Below, piece by piece: positions 25,769-38,700 of a stretch of DNA of 64,000 bases (its first letter is position 1; every line of letters begins with the position of its first letter). Source of the DNA: Brevipalpus yothersi (Eukaryota > Arthropoda > Arachnida > Trombidiformes > Tenuipalpidae); contig QZCP01000140.1 in NCBI GenBank assembly GCA_003956705.1, positions 4,189-68,188 of the forward strand, read 5' to 3'. The position numbers and the translations under genes are program-made. The notes under the pieces were generated by a model. That model saw nothing but the letters and a program-made list of their open reading frames with translations. It had not been told where the DNA came from and searched no databases.

Positions 25769-27762
25769 ATGTCCTCTTTGATGAACGACCAAACTTCATC
25801 CTCGATTGAAGAGGATGAAGATCATCAACACTGTGTTACCTGTATAAAGACTTACAAGTGTAAACATAAGAGACCTAGTGAAAATAAATGTCCGATAGTG
25901 GACTGTACCCAAGGATGTGGGTTCGAATTTCATCGCTGCAAACAGACAGACCATCTACTCATATGTCAAAACGAAAGGGTGAGCTTTCTGTTTCTACTGA
26001 TCCAATCCCTTCATGAGAACAAATTCATGAAAATAATGAATAATTAGTTAAAAATTAAACGCAATCCCTTGTGGTCTAAAATTATTGTCTTATCGTTTTC
26101 TCACTTTTCAGGTACAATGTATCAATCATAATTTCGGGTGCCCTTTCTATCTTCAGAGACACGAGCTAGCCAAGCATATTTCTTGCTGCCCAGCTAGTGT
26201 TCTACATTGTTATGTGGAATGGAATAGATGGCCTCGAAATACACGAGATAGAAAGTTGATACAACCTGCGGTCTCTCATACACTTAGTGCCCAAAATCTT
26301 GATGTTGCACTGGCCTTACGTGATCAGCGAATGTTAAAGGAGCTTTGTAACGCTGCAAGAAAAACACGAGTTGCTCTACGCAATAATTTTACTCAGAAAT
26401 ACCCTGCCGTTCCATTAAAGGTGAGAACATTGAGGCCACTTCTTCTAATCTTCCTATGAGAATGGTAAAACGCTCTTTCACCGCACTGAGAAATGAAAAT
26501 AGTCCTACAGGGACTCGTATATTACTGACTTTTTGCTCATGACTGTTTTCTTACTTCCTTTCTCCAGCCTTATTGTGGTATTCACTTGGACTCAAGTAGC
26601 GAACTTCGTATTTGTGGCTCAATGATTCGATCATTATGCTCCATCTTGACCCTCCGGATTAATTCTGAAGATTCTAGTGACTCATCTCCATCTCATAGTG
26701 CATTGCATGAACATCAGAAGATTCCATCAAAGTCTCTTTCTAATCTACCATGTGAATATTTGAATACCACTTCTCCGAACTCATCCTTTTCAGCTGCAGA
26801 ATCATCCTCTGATAAGTCTCTTGATAGCTTTGAATTGGTTGAAGGGGAGATTCCAGAGTGTTTCTCTCCTGAAAGTTCCATCCCCACCCCTCCCTTTCTT
26901 CCAGATTGTCTCTCATTAAGTTTGGATCTCAACTTGAATTCCTTTCTGAAATTTCACCCAAAACCGAAGCTCATGTACACATTCATATGTGCCCAAGAAT
27001 TTCGTCGTGATGAATATGGATCTCATTACAAAAATTTTCATGGTGATATTATGGACTCTCTAGATGGATGGATGGAGCATCGTTGTCCGTTATGGCAATA
27101 TGGGTGTAATTTTGTTCATCGTCGTGTCCATCCTTTACCTAGAGACACAAGGATCATCTTCAATCCCATTGTGGAAAGCTTTGGTCACCTCACTCATATT
27201 GAACCTTCAAGCTCTATTGGAGACGCCTACTTTCCATTATCAGATTTGCCTTATGAGGTAAGAAAACTTTTTATTCTACTTTCTTGTTGACTCATTTCTC
27301 CTTCGATTTTTTTCAAAAGATAATATTGAAGATTCTGGGGTATCTCGACGGATTCAGTCTCAAAAACATCGCTCTTACTTGTCGAAAGCTCAGAAATATC
27401 AGCTCTCTATTACTGAAAGATAGAGGTATCGTTGTTTTAGAATGGGAAAAATGTTCCTCTGATGCCAGAAATCGATGGATTGTTGGAAACAAGGTAAAAT
27501 GTTCTCAAATATCGTTTTCTTATATAATTTCTGATGCCCTTTGTTTTTGATCTAGAGGTGGACATTCACAACAAATTTCACAGAAGTTCAGGGCTGGTAT
27601 CTGGATGAAAAGCATGATGTCTTGAATCATCTATCAAAATGTCCTCATTACGAATTCATTCGTCCTTCCGAACCCTTCAATTATGGTTTTCAAAGTGCAG
27701 AAGAAATCGAGCGAGTGAATCGAACAAATACTTCCAAACACCTTCCATCCCATGATGACTAA
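25769..27762 (+). CDS. FBXO30: FBXO30/FBXO40-type F-box protein with TRAF-type zinc finger, complete five-exon gene
   Basis: Exons 25769-25978, 26112-26420, 26568-27257, 27320-27493 and 27556-27762, all phase 0, give 529 residues. Introns are 62-147 bp with GT-AG ends. F-box proteins recruit substrates to SCF ubiquitin ligases. The N-terminal region has the family's Cys/His-rich TRAF-type zinc finger: HCVTCIKTYKCKHKR, CPIVDCTQGCGFEFHRCK, then VQCINHNFGCPF and CPASVLHCYVEWNRWP, matching the vertebrate CPASVVCCTMEWNRWP. LDVALALRDQRML is also conserved. A Ser-rich variable middle follows in exon 3, then YTFICAQEFRRDEYGSHYKN and FHGDIMDSLDGWMEHRCPL, matching the family's FKNVHGDI..LNGWMEQRCPL. 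The F-box begins about residue 400: LPYEIILKILGYLDGFSL. The end WTFTTNFTEVQGWYLD and HLSKCPHYEF also match. The protein is shorter than vertebrate FBXO30 because the middle is reduced. A variant ATTAAA lies at 27827. FBXO30 and FBXO40 orthology cannot be separated here; the symbol is the better guess. Confidence 0.93.
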
Positions 27763-28208
27763 AGTTTTTGAGATCGTCTGATTCATTTCTGCCTAATCAA
27801 CAGAATGCTCTGTGAAGAAATATAGAATTAAAATTCATTTCAAATTCATAATCGATTTTGAGACTCACGATATGGCTGTGAGTTAAGAGCCAAAGAGCTT
27901 GAGAACTGATCACAAAATATAAGCTCCTAGAGCCATCGAAAAACATATTTAGTATGTGATACAGTTCGTCAATAGTATCAACATTAAATGAGACATAATG
28001 AGTGGCTGATCGAATGATTTGAGATTTGAATCTCATCGATCTATAGTTTTGTTCCATCCACCAACTTTATTTCAACTCATAAACTAGCGAATAAAAGATA
28101 GACCAGTTTTGTGAATGAACGCTCGCTAAAACAAATATAAAATTCCTTTGCTCGCGGATAGCCTTTTGAAGGTATTCTGTTGTTGAGTTGGAAAAGCAAT
28201 GATTGTAA

Positions 28209-28554
28209 AATTATGACTTTAATTGTATCCATAATAAGAGAGGTGCTGGAAACGCTGTCAAAAAAGCCACTGAAAATCTTGTTAAGGCAACTCAGCAAGC
28301 CATCGAACACTAAGAGGAGCAAAGTTTAGTTTTACCCCAAAGAAGGAGTCCCAGGTCTTGCCCAAGAAATACTCGCGCGCAAAGAGATTCTCAAAAAAGA
28401 ACGAGAGCTAAACGATGCACGTCTAAAACTGGCTGTTATCCGGAAAGCCAAATACAATAAACCTCACGAAGAATCGCGAGAATATCATCTCACTGAATCC
28501 ACTACTTTAACATCATCCTCAATGACTTCTTCTCATCAAAAGAGCACATCTTAG
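28209..28554 (+). pseudogene. Talin C-terminal (I/LWEQ, actin-binding) fragment, broken
   Basis: Talin links integrins to actin, and its extreme C-terminus carries the I/LWEQ module and dimerisation helix. Here the first frame reads GAGNAVKKATENLVKATQQA (from 28242), clearly matching talin AAGNAVKRASDNLVKAAQ. It then hits TAA at 28311-28313. The same frame continues EEQ and then shifts by one base between about 28335 and 28342. The second frame reads KEGVPGLAQEILARKEILKK, then ERELNDARLKLAVIRKAKYN, matching talin ...RKERELEEARKKLAQIRQQQY. It ends after a Ser/Thr-rich tail at TAG 28552-28554. Two residues expected between KR and GAG also seem missing. The upstream part decays with further stops. 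A stop, a frameshift and a small deletion together indicate a pseudogene relic rather than an active gene. It lies about 450 bp downstream of the F-box gene and no other talin exons are seen. Confidence 0.75.
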
Positions 28555-30119
28555 AAGCATACCAGTCATAGGATTCAAATTTTTGTTGAGATATTCTGCT
28601 TAAAAAATTTAACATTATAAAAAGGATATTTCAAAGTTATCACCATATCGTAGAGGAAATTTTCTTCTAAAGTAAAGCATCTTCTACTAGATCATAGGTA
28701 AACTTCTTGAACATTATAATCAGTGTATCTTTTAGCGATTTCTCACGTTTGATGTGCTTTCTCCAGAATATCTTGTCAGTTTTTGTGCTCAGATTCTCAT
28801 TGTCTATGTAATTAGGCTAGAAAACTTTAGATCAGTGATATTTAACTAGCTGTCACTCAAACTATTTCTTTGTGCGTAATCGGAGGGATTTCAGCTCGCT
28901 CATTTTCCCTCTGATATTTGCTCAAATTTTCCTGTACTTCCGGCCGAAACATTGTACTTTCTCACTAAAAATCGATTTTTCATGATAAAAATTGTATTAA
29001 TCATATCACTCATTATTTTCCTCTGATAAATGTACTATCACCTTGATATCATCATCATAACTTTCTAAATATGCTGAAAAGAGTGTTCGAATTCCTTTCC
29101 ATGATTAAAAAATGATGGAGACTTAATTGTCTTGGTTTAATGGTGGAAAATTTTCACCCAAACTAAGAAACTGTCGTTTCCGCTGGAGAGACAAAAATTG
29201 ATCGGCTTCACAATGTGAAGTTCACATGTGGATGGGAGATAACTTCTGGGTGACCAATAAATTGATGGATGAAAAGTTTCAAAGTTTAGAAAAAGTTGAT
29301 ACATTGGCTCAATGAGAAGGGAGCAAGATCCAGCAGTTACAACTGGATTGATCAATCGAATAATCACAATTAGTCGGGATTAATTGTAATTAACTCGCGC
29401 CAGATCACTCAGATTTAATTAAACCCAACCATATGGTGGTCATACATACTGCTTTGGGGGCAGATACAGTTTAGATTGAAAGTACTGTGCTTCAAGAAAG
29501 AAGTTTGAATTTTCTGGGGAGTTATATTCCTTGATCCCTAAACTTTTTCATGAATGCTGAAAAATTTTATATATGTAGTTAATTGAGAGATTCAAAAATT
29601 ACAAGTTTTTCAAGGAAGATGCAGCATTTATTTATATTGATGTTCTACAATTAAATACTACCAGATAGGGCAGATAAGGCTGAATTACAAATTACTGTAT
29701 TAAACAGAGACATCTTGGCAAGGACACGAACCCAGAAGCTCAGACTCATGCCCATGTATCCAAGTGCGCTAACCATTTGGCCATCACATTCAGGTGCAGA
29801 TGTTAAGGCGATTGTTTTGGTGCTGCCATCCCACTAGATTCAACTCGATATGTTGATGTTTGATCGAAAAAATTTAAAGTACATTAAAAATGTTGGATAA
29901 AGAAATGATCGATCTTCTTTTTCTGGAGGCAAGATTTCTGGAATTTTTACTTGAACATAAATAAATAAATTGAATGATTTTCTGTAAATATATTCCTCAT
30001 TTTATGTGTACAGTTGATAGCTGGTCAGAAGTGATTTCAACTCTGTGCAGTTGTTACTGGCTTCTTGCCTTTCAATCGCCTCTCATCTCGTTTAATTAGC
30101 ATCCACATCTATTCAAAGA
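28555..30119. other. Intergenic region upstream of USF
   Basis: AT-rich sequence containing the tRNA-like element at 29712-29787. It should include the USF promoter, but no clear TATA box or other core element stands out. Confidence 0.5.
29712..29787 (-). repeat. tRNA-like degenerate element (tRNA pseudogene or tRNA-derived SINE head)
   Basis: On the minus strand there is an A-box-like TGGCCAAATGGTTAGCGC and, about 35 bases on, a B-box-like GGTTCGTGTCC. The 76-base span fits a tRNA. T-stem pairing (CTGGG with CCTTG) has one mismatch, and the acceptor stem GTGATGG with CCAAGAT pairs at only about five of seven positions. The B box departs from GGTTCGANTCC and no clean anticodon arm forms, so I do not call a functional tRNA. 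The flank after it is AT-rich but has no clear poly-A tail. Confidence 0.4.
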
Positions 30120-31043
30120 ATGAGCTCCAAGCCCAACAGCAGCGAAGATCTGGCCTCCAGTGGAACGAATATTAGAGACTCAACCAATGAAGAATGGCAA
30201 AACGATGGCAATTCCCCTTCTCTATCAAAAGGTAAGATTTCATGACTCTTACAATCAATTGGTTCTATCGATATCTTTGTTTACAAACTCTGATTGGCTT
30301 CCTCTCTGTTTTTGCTATCCTATTGGTCTCGTTCTGTCATCAATGTTTACATCAGATTCGAGCACGGAAGCTTATACAGATTTAGCTGGTTCTGATCCTT
30401 TGCAAATCTTACCATTTGTCACTGCTGGTGAAGGTCCTGTTTATGTGATGGTTACATCTGCCCAAGAAATGATTTCTCCTCATTCCCAGCTGAAGAAGAG
30501 AGCCTCTCCGACAAGTGATAGCGGAGGGAATAGTGGAAGATGCTCCAGAGACGAGAAGAGGAGAGCAACCCACAACGAAGTTGAAAGGAGAAGACGTGAT
30601 AAAATTAATAACTGGATAACTAAATTAGCAAAGATAGTTCCTGACTGTGCTCAAGATAGAACTAAACAAGGGCAGGTAAGGCAAAATATTCAGGAAAATT
30701 TTTCATCCATCTAACTCATAAACTCTCTTTTGAACAGTCTAAAGGAGGCATTCTCGCCAAAGCTTGTGAATATATCAATCAATTGGTAAGAGAAAATGAC
30801 AGATTGTCCGAAATTATGAAAGAAAATGAACTTTTAGCGTGAGTAGCCCAAGATGTTTGTCTCTTGAGAGCACATTGTCACTTATGATCCATCCTTTATC
30901 CTTCTCTTACATATTTCAGCAAAGAGTGTGACAAGCTTCGACTGCAGCTTCTCGAGGTAAAAAATGATAATAAACGACTGAAAGACATCGTAATGCGAAG
31001 TATCATCGCATCATCAGAGGGAAGTCAAGCAACTAATTCCTGA
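30120..31043 (+). CDS. Usf: Upstream stimulatory factor (USF), bHLH-leucine zipper transcription factor, complete four-exon gene
   Basis: Exons 30120-30231, 30356-30675, 30738-30838 and 30920-31043 give 218 residues; introns are 124, 62 and 81 bp. USF binds E-boxes (CACGTG) as a dimer in the nucleus. The start MSSKPNSSEDLASS is acidic/Ser-rich. The next exon has a USF-like activation segment (DPLQILPFVTAGEGPVYVMV), then RDEKRRATHNEVERRRRDK, which holds the His-Glu-Arg E-box contacts, then INNWITKLAKIVPDCAQDRT. The loop joins exon 3 at GQ|SKGGILAKACEYINQL, matching the USF helix 2 SKGGILSKACDYI. A leucine zipper follows across exons 3-4 (RLSEIMKENELLAKECDKLR, LQLLEVKNDNKRLKDIV). The protein is shorter than vertebrate USF1 (about 310), mainly in the N-terminal activation region. 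The ATG has A at -3. An in-frame ATG inside exon 1 is less likely to be the start because the upstream codons are acidic and open. Confidence 0.95.
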
Positions 31044-31293
31044 ATTTCCTCAATTTGGTTGGAAGATTTAGTAGTTTAAGATTTAAATCAACAAGCATGA
31101 TCATTTTTGTGTAAATTGTTCTGAATATATAATTTTTTGCGACGAAAAAATTCTATATTTTTGGCTTTATTATATCAATCCTTTTGAAATCTTTTTTACT
31201 ATAATAGCATACTTCATTTTTTTCGTTAAACATCAAAAGTTATAGTTAGAGAAGACATTTAGGGTCTTTTCATGTCTACCTTTGAAGTAATGA

Positions 31294-31503
31294 AGAAGAA
31301 TCCAAGAGGAACTCCACCCTACAGAAGGTCTACTCAACACCTCGACTTTGAAGAAATCGGAACAGTTTGAGCAGTATCTACCTCAAGTTTTACTAGGTTG
31401 TATTTTCGAAATGAGGGCCGATCCAGTTTTCGCTCCTAATTCTAGAGCTCCTATGAATCTTATAACTAGAATTTTAGAACTTTTTATTACTCTTCCTTCT
31501 TGA
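31294..31503 (+). other. Unassigned coding-like stretch downstream of USF
   Basis: An open frame from just after a TGA at 31291-31293 to TGA 31501-31503 reads ...SEQFEQYLPQVLLGCIFEM, then RADPVFAPNSRAPMNLITRI and LELFITLPS. It has good protein character (helical, balanced charge) but no start codon in a good context, and I recognise no family. A second such stretch in another frame lies at about 31600-31790 (QRGYRFSPLIDLLFQLELYL). Together they could be relics of a decayed gene or chance. Confidence 0.2.
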
Positions 31504-31945
31504 ATGAGACTAGAAATAGTAATATTTCACATTTTCAAAACTTTCTGATATTTTCAAGGTCATGATCTCAATCAAAATGTTTTGAAATCAGAACGAATTT
31601 CAAACACTTCAAAGAGGATATCGATTCTCGCCTTTGATTGATCTTCTGTTTCAGCTTGAGCTATATCTGATTAGAAATTTCAGAGATAGAAAAATATGTT
31701 TATCAAATATGGTGTTCCTTCAAAAGTTTCCATGTGAACGAGGATCAAGGATTTCCTGAATTTTTCTATAAAGCATTTAGCAAAAAAATTTATTCTCCAT
31801 ATTTACTCTTCCAAAGAGCCTAACAACACAAATCAGGAATTCTAGATGACCCTAGACGATATCTTCGAGCCATCTTTTGGAGGCACATGACTCCATGACT
31901 ATTCTCTTTTTCCTGAGAGCGATTCATTGACGTAGATGACTTCTT

Positions 31946-31948
<3 letters not shown>

Positions 31949-31998
<50 letters not shown>
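31949..31998. repeat. (GA)25 microsatellite
   Basis: A perfect GA run of about 50 bp, downstream of USF. Confidence 0.97.
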
Positions 31999-31999
<1 letters not shown>

Positions 32000-34900
32000 A
32001 AAAACTGAAGGCTGAAAAAAAGATCTATAGAACATTCTCGACAGATGAGATTATTCCATTGGTTATTAAATAAGTGGTCCTTCAGAATAGATGATATACT
32101 TGTTTGCGTATAGCTTGACTCCTAGGTAATTCATTTTCATTAAGTGCCATCTAACCTAATGATAGAAGTGAAATTTCATGTATCTCTTTCCACGATATAT
32201 ATCTTTTCCGAATGGCTGTTCATGGCGTTGTGATGATGGTGATAATGGGGCCAAAAGTGAGAGAACTGCAAATATAGTGGGAGTGGAGCCTTCGCAATAA
32301 GTGCGCTGAAAAGCATGCGAAGAAGGGAGAAAAATGATAAAAATGAATACATGAACCATTTAAGATGGGAAAAAGATGAGGCGAGTCGATCTTTACGAGC
32401 AAATGGACAAGGATGCATCATGTTTTTGAAAGAGATGTAGTCAAAAATCGTTCCTGATGCTTTGTTACAGCCAGAGAAAAAGGTTGAGATCTGTTCCACT
32501 AGGAACATTAACCTATCATTGGACCAAATTCTTAGGAATGGTGAGCTTTCAAGGAAGATAATAGAAGCTGAATAATGTTCCCTCGCTTACAGAATAATTT
32601 TGCCTCCTGAAAAATCGATCTGACCACCAACATTATATTTCAATATTTTTCCATCACAATCTCTGGCAACTTGCTGTTCGCTGTAATCTGAACTCGTTGG
32701 CATTCGCGAGTGTAGGTCAGTGATTATCTTTCGTTGCCTACTTGCTGCCAGCATTTGTTCTTCGGGAACAGGACATAAAATACTTTCACCATTCTCTCAG
32801 TAAGATGATGCTGATCATATCAGGAACCTTAAATTTCGGAAGCAAGATATTATCTACGCTTCTCTTTCCCTTGAGCTATCTTAGTCTCTAGTGACTTGCA
32901 ATGGAAGACTCATGTAACCACTCACTTGTCATCTTCACCCTAAAATTTCATCCTCATCATAATTTGCATGATTCATGACTTTGATGGTAGGTTTTTAGTT
33001 AGTGGTTGATGAATTATGACATTCCTAATCATTGTTAGGATGAAGCTTCTAAAGTGCATTTCCACGAATCTCGTACTCGAAATTTTTTGCCACATCTGAT
33101 TTCGATTTGTCGCTTTTTGTGACATAGATATTCCTACACAAAGTATACACTGATAGTTTGCCCTGGCCAACTACACCTGTACAAGGAATGGTTATCATCG
33201 CACTATTGAGCAGCAGTTCTACAATCGTAATTGATCGGACGATTGGATTCTCAGTCTCTCATGAATTTCTATTCTGTTTATTGTAGGCTTATGTTTTTCG
33301 TCTCAATTCGATTCTATTTCGAATTTTTCTCAGAATTAATAAGTTCCTTCCAGTTAAATGAAATTACATTGAAATAATACATGGATAGTAATGAGCACAA
33401 GATCGAGAGAAGAAAGAGGGAGAGAAATAGAGAGAGAGATGAAATGGAAAAACTTGAGTCTGGTTGATCATGAGCGAGCTGTGAATGTATGTGGATGAGA
33501 ACAAGAATTGAAACCTGTGAAATTAGGCTTTAGATGCTGATGGTAGACATAAGGTCTCAGTGGTCGATGCAAATAAGTTCTCCTCTTTTCACAGGACTCA
33601 ATATTCCATCCTGATATGCATATTATCTGCTCTCTATGATTTGCATACATGTAGAGAAACTGTATCATTCGTCTTATTTCCAGGGTAAGTATACTCGGAA
33701 GCGACCGATAATCATAGAGCCACTCAATCAAAACCAGGCGATTGTTAGCCTCATCTAAATTCTGACATGGTTTTCGACTCAGTAGGGCCCAGAGGAATTG
33801 TGCTCTATTGACAGACGCCTGTATGCATCAAGCATTGAAGGTGAGGTGGCGAAAATGATGATCCTAATTCGATTGAATAGATTGATCTTCACTCTTCTCA
33901 TGGCTTTTATGTTTCATTTTCATCTCATGAACTTCTTCTCCATCTCTCTACCTTCGCACTCCACCTCAACCTTCTCCCTCCTCTTCTGCTCTCCCGCTCT
34001 ATTGACACCCACTTGAAGAATGTGATGAGAGCGCATCTTCTGGCATCCTCATCATATTTTCATCCCACAGGCGAGATCCCCAAGGAACACGGAATCATGA
34101 GAATACCTCATTTTGGTATGAGACTTTGGGAATCAGATTCTCTCACTTAGCTGTTTTTGAACTGATTCAAAGCTTGCAAATACAATTAGGAATAGATCAT
34201 CACCTATCAAGAGCTACTTTCTCTCTAATTCCACCTCATTGCCGGCTCTTCTTTGAGCCACTTGAGCAAAATTGTTTCCGTTCTGTTGACTTCTTGCCGT
34301 ATGAACAGAAAACTTTCTTTGATACCGATGAGTATCTCGGTGGTGAAAAATTGAAGAAAATATAAGATTCGGAAACAATCGCCAATTTAATTTCAATCAA
34401 GAGCCTGTTCCATGCATATCAAATGTGATCATCATGTCGTCTCAAACATTGAAGCTTACTAAGTTTATGCAAATAGCTATTTATAATGAAAAATATGGCA
34501 TGGATTGAGTCTTAAAAAGTGAAGCCAACTGATATGATTTGTATGGCTGGTTGAATAATTTGATATTCGAATTGAGAATTTCTGGCTCTTTGAAGCTGAA
34601 AGCTAATTGCTTGCAAAGACATTAGTCAGCAGGAAACAGAAGGTTTTCATAAGCCTCCACCCACGGCAATCGTCATTCCTCCCTCTTTGTCTTCTTTCAA
34701 GACCCCTGAATCAATTCCATACCAACTTTTTGCCATCCATTCGGCCCACCCGGACATCCTTGCACAGATCCGCAATCGCTACCGAATGTATTTCGCACGC
34801 GGTCTTTGGGTTACCTATTAATTTTTGCCCACTTTTTTGCGTGTTGGTCACCAAACCCCTCTCAGGACTGTCAATCAAGCCCCTGTTCTAGGGCCAAAAT

Positions 34901-35310
34901 GGTTTGATTTGTCATCATATGGCTTGCTGTTACCAAGTCTTTGATTATTTTATGCAAGTCTTAAACTTTTCTCTTGGCAACGTAAGGAAAGTAGTCAGAC
35001 ATGATCAACTAGGTGAAAGAGAATCTCTTTGAAGGCAAGATTCGCATGTAAAGTAAAAATTCTTAGCTATGGGAAACCAAGCTAATCCAAGGAAAACACA
35101 TATTTGCCCAAATCATTGAGCAATCACTTGGCTTTACAAGAGCGTTCGATAATCTGTTTTCATTTGGTTGGCTCAAACATGCTCTTCCTCTTTCTTCTCC
35201 ATCATTATCTTCATCTCTTTGTGGCTACATTTGATCGCTGCATGCAGCGAGCTCTGAGCTACTTTTTGGTCCAATTCCTCGGCTATCCACTGATTTTGAT
35301 GCCATTTTTT

Positions 35311-35311
<1 letters not shown>

Positions 35312-35358
<47 letters not shown>
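35312..35358. repeat. (CT)23 microsatellite
   Basis: A perfect CT run of about 47 bp. Confidence 0.97.
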
Positions 35359-35360
<2 letters not shown>

Positions 35361-35634
35361 CATCTCTCACCAAACATCTCGCATAAACTAGCTTAAGCGG
35401 TTACAGAAAGACTTTATCATTTTAATCGGATGAGCTCTAATTCAAACAGCTCCTCCTTTCAGTTTCATGCAACGACTTGAGCTTGCCTCATATCGCAATT
35501 TTTCTTCCTGTTTTTGCTGGAAAGATGTTTCAAATCTTGCCCCTCTCACAGCTCCATTTGAGCGATATCAGTAATAAAGCCGAATATTGATAAAGCTCTC
35601 TGAAATCCCTTTTGTATTTTTCTCTGTTAGCAAG

Positions 35635-35635
<1 letters not shown>

Positions 35636-35701
<66 letters not shown>

Positions 35702-35705
35702 CTCT
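35636..35705. repeat. (CT)n(CTTT)n compound microsatellite
   Basis: About 44 bp of CT followed by about six CTTT units, only 280 bp from the preceding CT tract. Confidence 0.97.
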
Positions 35706-38700
35706 CCATCTAACCGCTATTACAGCCACCTTTCTCTTTTAACTGCACATTAATTACAAATTTTCACTTCGTTTTCACACTTAATGGACTGCGTTTTTTC
35801 TCATAACTGAAATAGTGGAAAAGTCCATGGGAAGTGGCTGATAGCCTCATACTTGTCATTCCAGGAGCACATTCCAGCACAATAGAAGACGAGTGTATCG
35901 ATTGAGTAACATCAGATGCCCTGCAATGGGTAAAGAAAGTACAGTGTATGATCAAATTCATTCTCTCCTGAGGTTACATAGAGAGTGAGAGAGGAAGAAT
36001 TCAGTGATGATTTGTAGCCAGAATAAAGAGCATCTCACGCGATTACACAAGCCCCATTGGCTGTAATGGTCAATTTAATGGTCACTATTTTTGGTGTTCC
36101 TTAACCATGTAACTGGAGAGAGCAGCTGGGAGTGGAGAGAAGATTGAGAGTCCGGTGGTGGATGGCGGTTTATAGAGTACGAGGTGGAGTCATTTGCTAC
36201 AATCTGATTTACTGTGGACACAATCGAGTGAAAAAAGTGAGCAGAGGGACTGAGAAAGAAGGCGGTTTGGTGCCACATCAGTGTGCCCGAGACTGGAGGT
36301 AAGAAAGGATCGAAGGTGAGGAGAATGTGAGGAGGATGCTGCATCAAAGGGGTTGTCCTAATAGCGATGAACAGTGGGAGGAGCTCAAACCTTGCAAAAG
36401 GGTCAATTGAAGCTTTTTTGGCGGCCCACTTCTGCTTCTATCTATCCTGCTACCCCTACCTCTGCCCTTACCATTGCCTGGTCACTGCTTTGGCCCACTC
36501 CTCGTGACACCTTCACCTAGACTCACCTCACCTCACCCCTTTAATAACCTTTGCATAGACACCGATTCCTCTTGCCACTTTCTCGGCTTCATCACTTCTC
36601 TTTCCAGCTTACAATGGATTCTCCGATTCTGATCAGTTCTTCCAATTTCGACCCTCTCTTTTCCCTTCTATCTCACTGAATAGCATTGATTTTTCAATAC
36701 CTCAGTATGAACAAATATCTATCACTCTTCTCGGACATACAGCTCAACATCAACAATCTGGCATATTTACTTGGAGATGATAATTTATTTTTGTTCATTA
36801 TTTTCTTGTAAAGAGTATCATAACCAGTAAGATATAAAGCTTTTTGTCCTCTCAAGAAAAGTATGAGAAATCTTTTCTCTTTTTGATTCGAAAAATTGTT
36901 CAGTTTACCAAAGAATTACTTGATTCACTTGAACTCTTTGAATGGAGATGGTACAATCAAAAATACATACATAAATTTTCCCACTTGAAAGTATTTTGAA
37001 AAATAGGCATGCAAAGATTTTTGATTCTGATTTTGAGCAAGAGAATGGTCGTCATTGAATCCGTTTGGCCAGGAGATCGTTCTTTTATTATAGCCTCAGA
37101 ATCAGAAACTTGAACGTAATGGATTCATCGTACATTCGCGTAGATTGAATTAAGATGGATTAAAAAATATTTATCAATCAAATAATCAAGGAATCTGGAA
37201 GAGACAAAAATCCAAAAAACGACACCAATGTCAGAGTATCCAGAATAAGCTAGTTTATACAAGGGATCTCTTAATACTGATCATTGTTGAGGAACAAAGA
37301 AAGAAAGAAAGGAAGAGAGAGAGAGAATAAAAATTATTCCTATGATCACGGAGTAGAATGATTGTTTTCTTGGCAGCCAACCACTTGGCTGATAGAGATG
37401 ATCTCTTTTGGCTGAGAAGAAGGAAATGATGATGCTCTGTTGGTCACCGTGAGCACATTTATCACAATTATACTCGTTTGTATTAGTATACACAGGGAGT
37501 GGGAGGAACAAAATGAACAGAGAGCTTGGGGAAGAAGAGAATGCATGTAAAGAAACGAGGCAATGAATTAGATATCGAAATGCGACTTACACAATAAACA
37601 CTGGGGCAGCAAACGTGGCATGAGACAACATCTCAGTTTTGCTTCATTAGTTTACTATCCTCTTTCCTCCTCTTTCCTGTTTATCTTATTATCATGTACA
37701 AGTACATTTGTAACCTATCGACCAAATCAGCCTCTGAACTCTCCTCACCATGAACATGAGCTGCTGGCCATCGAGTATCAAGTCAGCAAGTGATATTCTC
37801 AGTGTTTCCAATGGACGAATCGCTTGAAGCCGAAAAGTTGACAATTGAGCAGAAAGTAGAGTTTTCTTCTTCAACTTTATAGGATGTGAAGCTCTCAGCC
37901 TCTCAGCCTCACTGCCTCACTTGCTGATGGATGCAGTCAAGTTAGGCTATGCAGTGAAGAAACATTGCGGGCGCTTAACACTGCTGTTCTCATATTTGCA
38001 CCTAATATGGCTACCCAACAAATGGAACAATTTTGATGAATATTTTAGACAAAAAAAGAATCAAAGCTCAAAAAGTTTCATAAAGTTTGCTATTTATTCC
38101 TACTCAATCTAAGTTTGAGTCGTAAAGCCACACTTGAGCATAGTTCTCTGTATAATTTTGCAATAAAAAGAGACATATTATTCTTTAGATTTTTTCGAAA
38201 AAAATATCAATCAAATTTGGTCAAAAAGAGATTCATTTGAGAGTACATTATACCTAGGCAAGGTGATAGGCTCTTGTTCATTTGGTGTTTTTCAAATATC
38301 AACCATTTGCGGTTCATTTCTGTTCGATACAAGTTTTCACCATAGTCAGTTCACGTGGACAAAGAGAAATATGACTTTTTTCTCGCTCAACCGTCACTCA
38401 TCTTTTCCAACTTCTCTTTTTGCTTAGCATTGATGATGTTTTGTACAAAAAGAGAGCATTTCTAGAGAGCAGGGTGAAATCAGATGGACAGGAGGTGAGA
38501 AAAGTCCAAGAAACTTGACCAAAATTTAACCACAAATGTGATCCTGTGACATAAAGTGAACAGAGGAGTTAGTGAATGGAAAAAAAACCTTTTTCTCTGA
38601 AAAATCATCCAATTTCAAGGGATTCTGCTCTTCCATCAGTGATTCTTTTCACAAAAACTCGCTCAGGACAGATAACTGTGTTTTTCATTCGAGCGCTTTG

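Noticed and set aside
26714..26932. Minus-strand ORF inside the F-box gene
   Set aside because: Shadow of exon 3 of the F-box gene, whose plus-strand frame has clear family homology.
28077..28322. 81-residue minus-strand ORF
   Set aside because: It overlaps the talin relic on the opposite strand, and the talin match explains the sequence.
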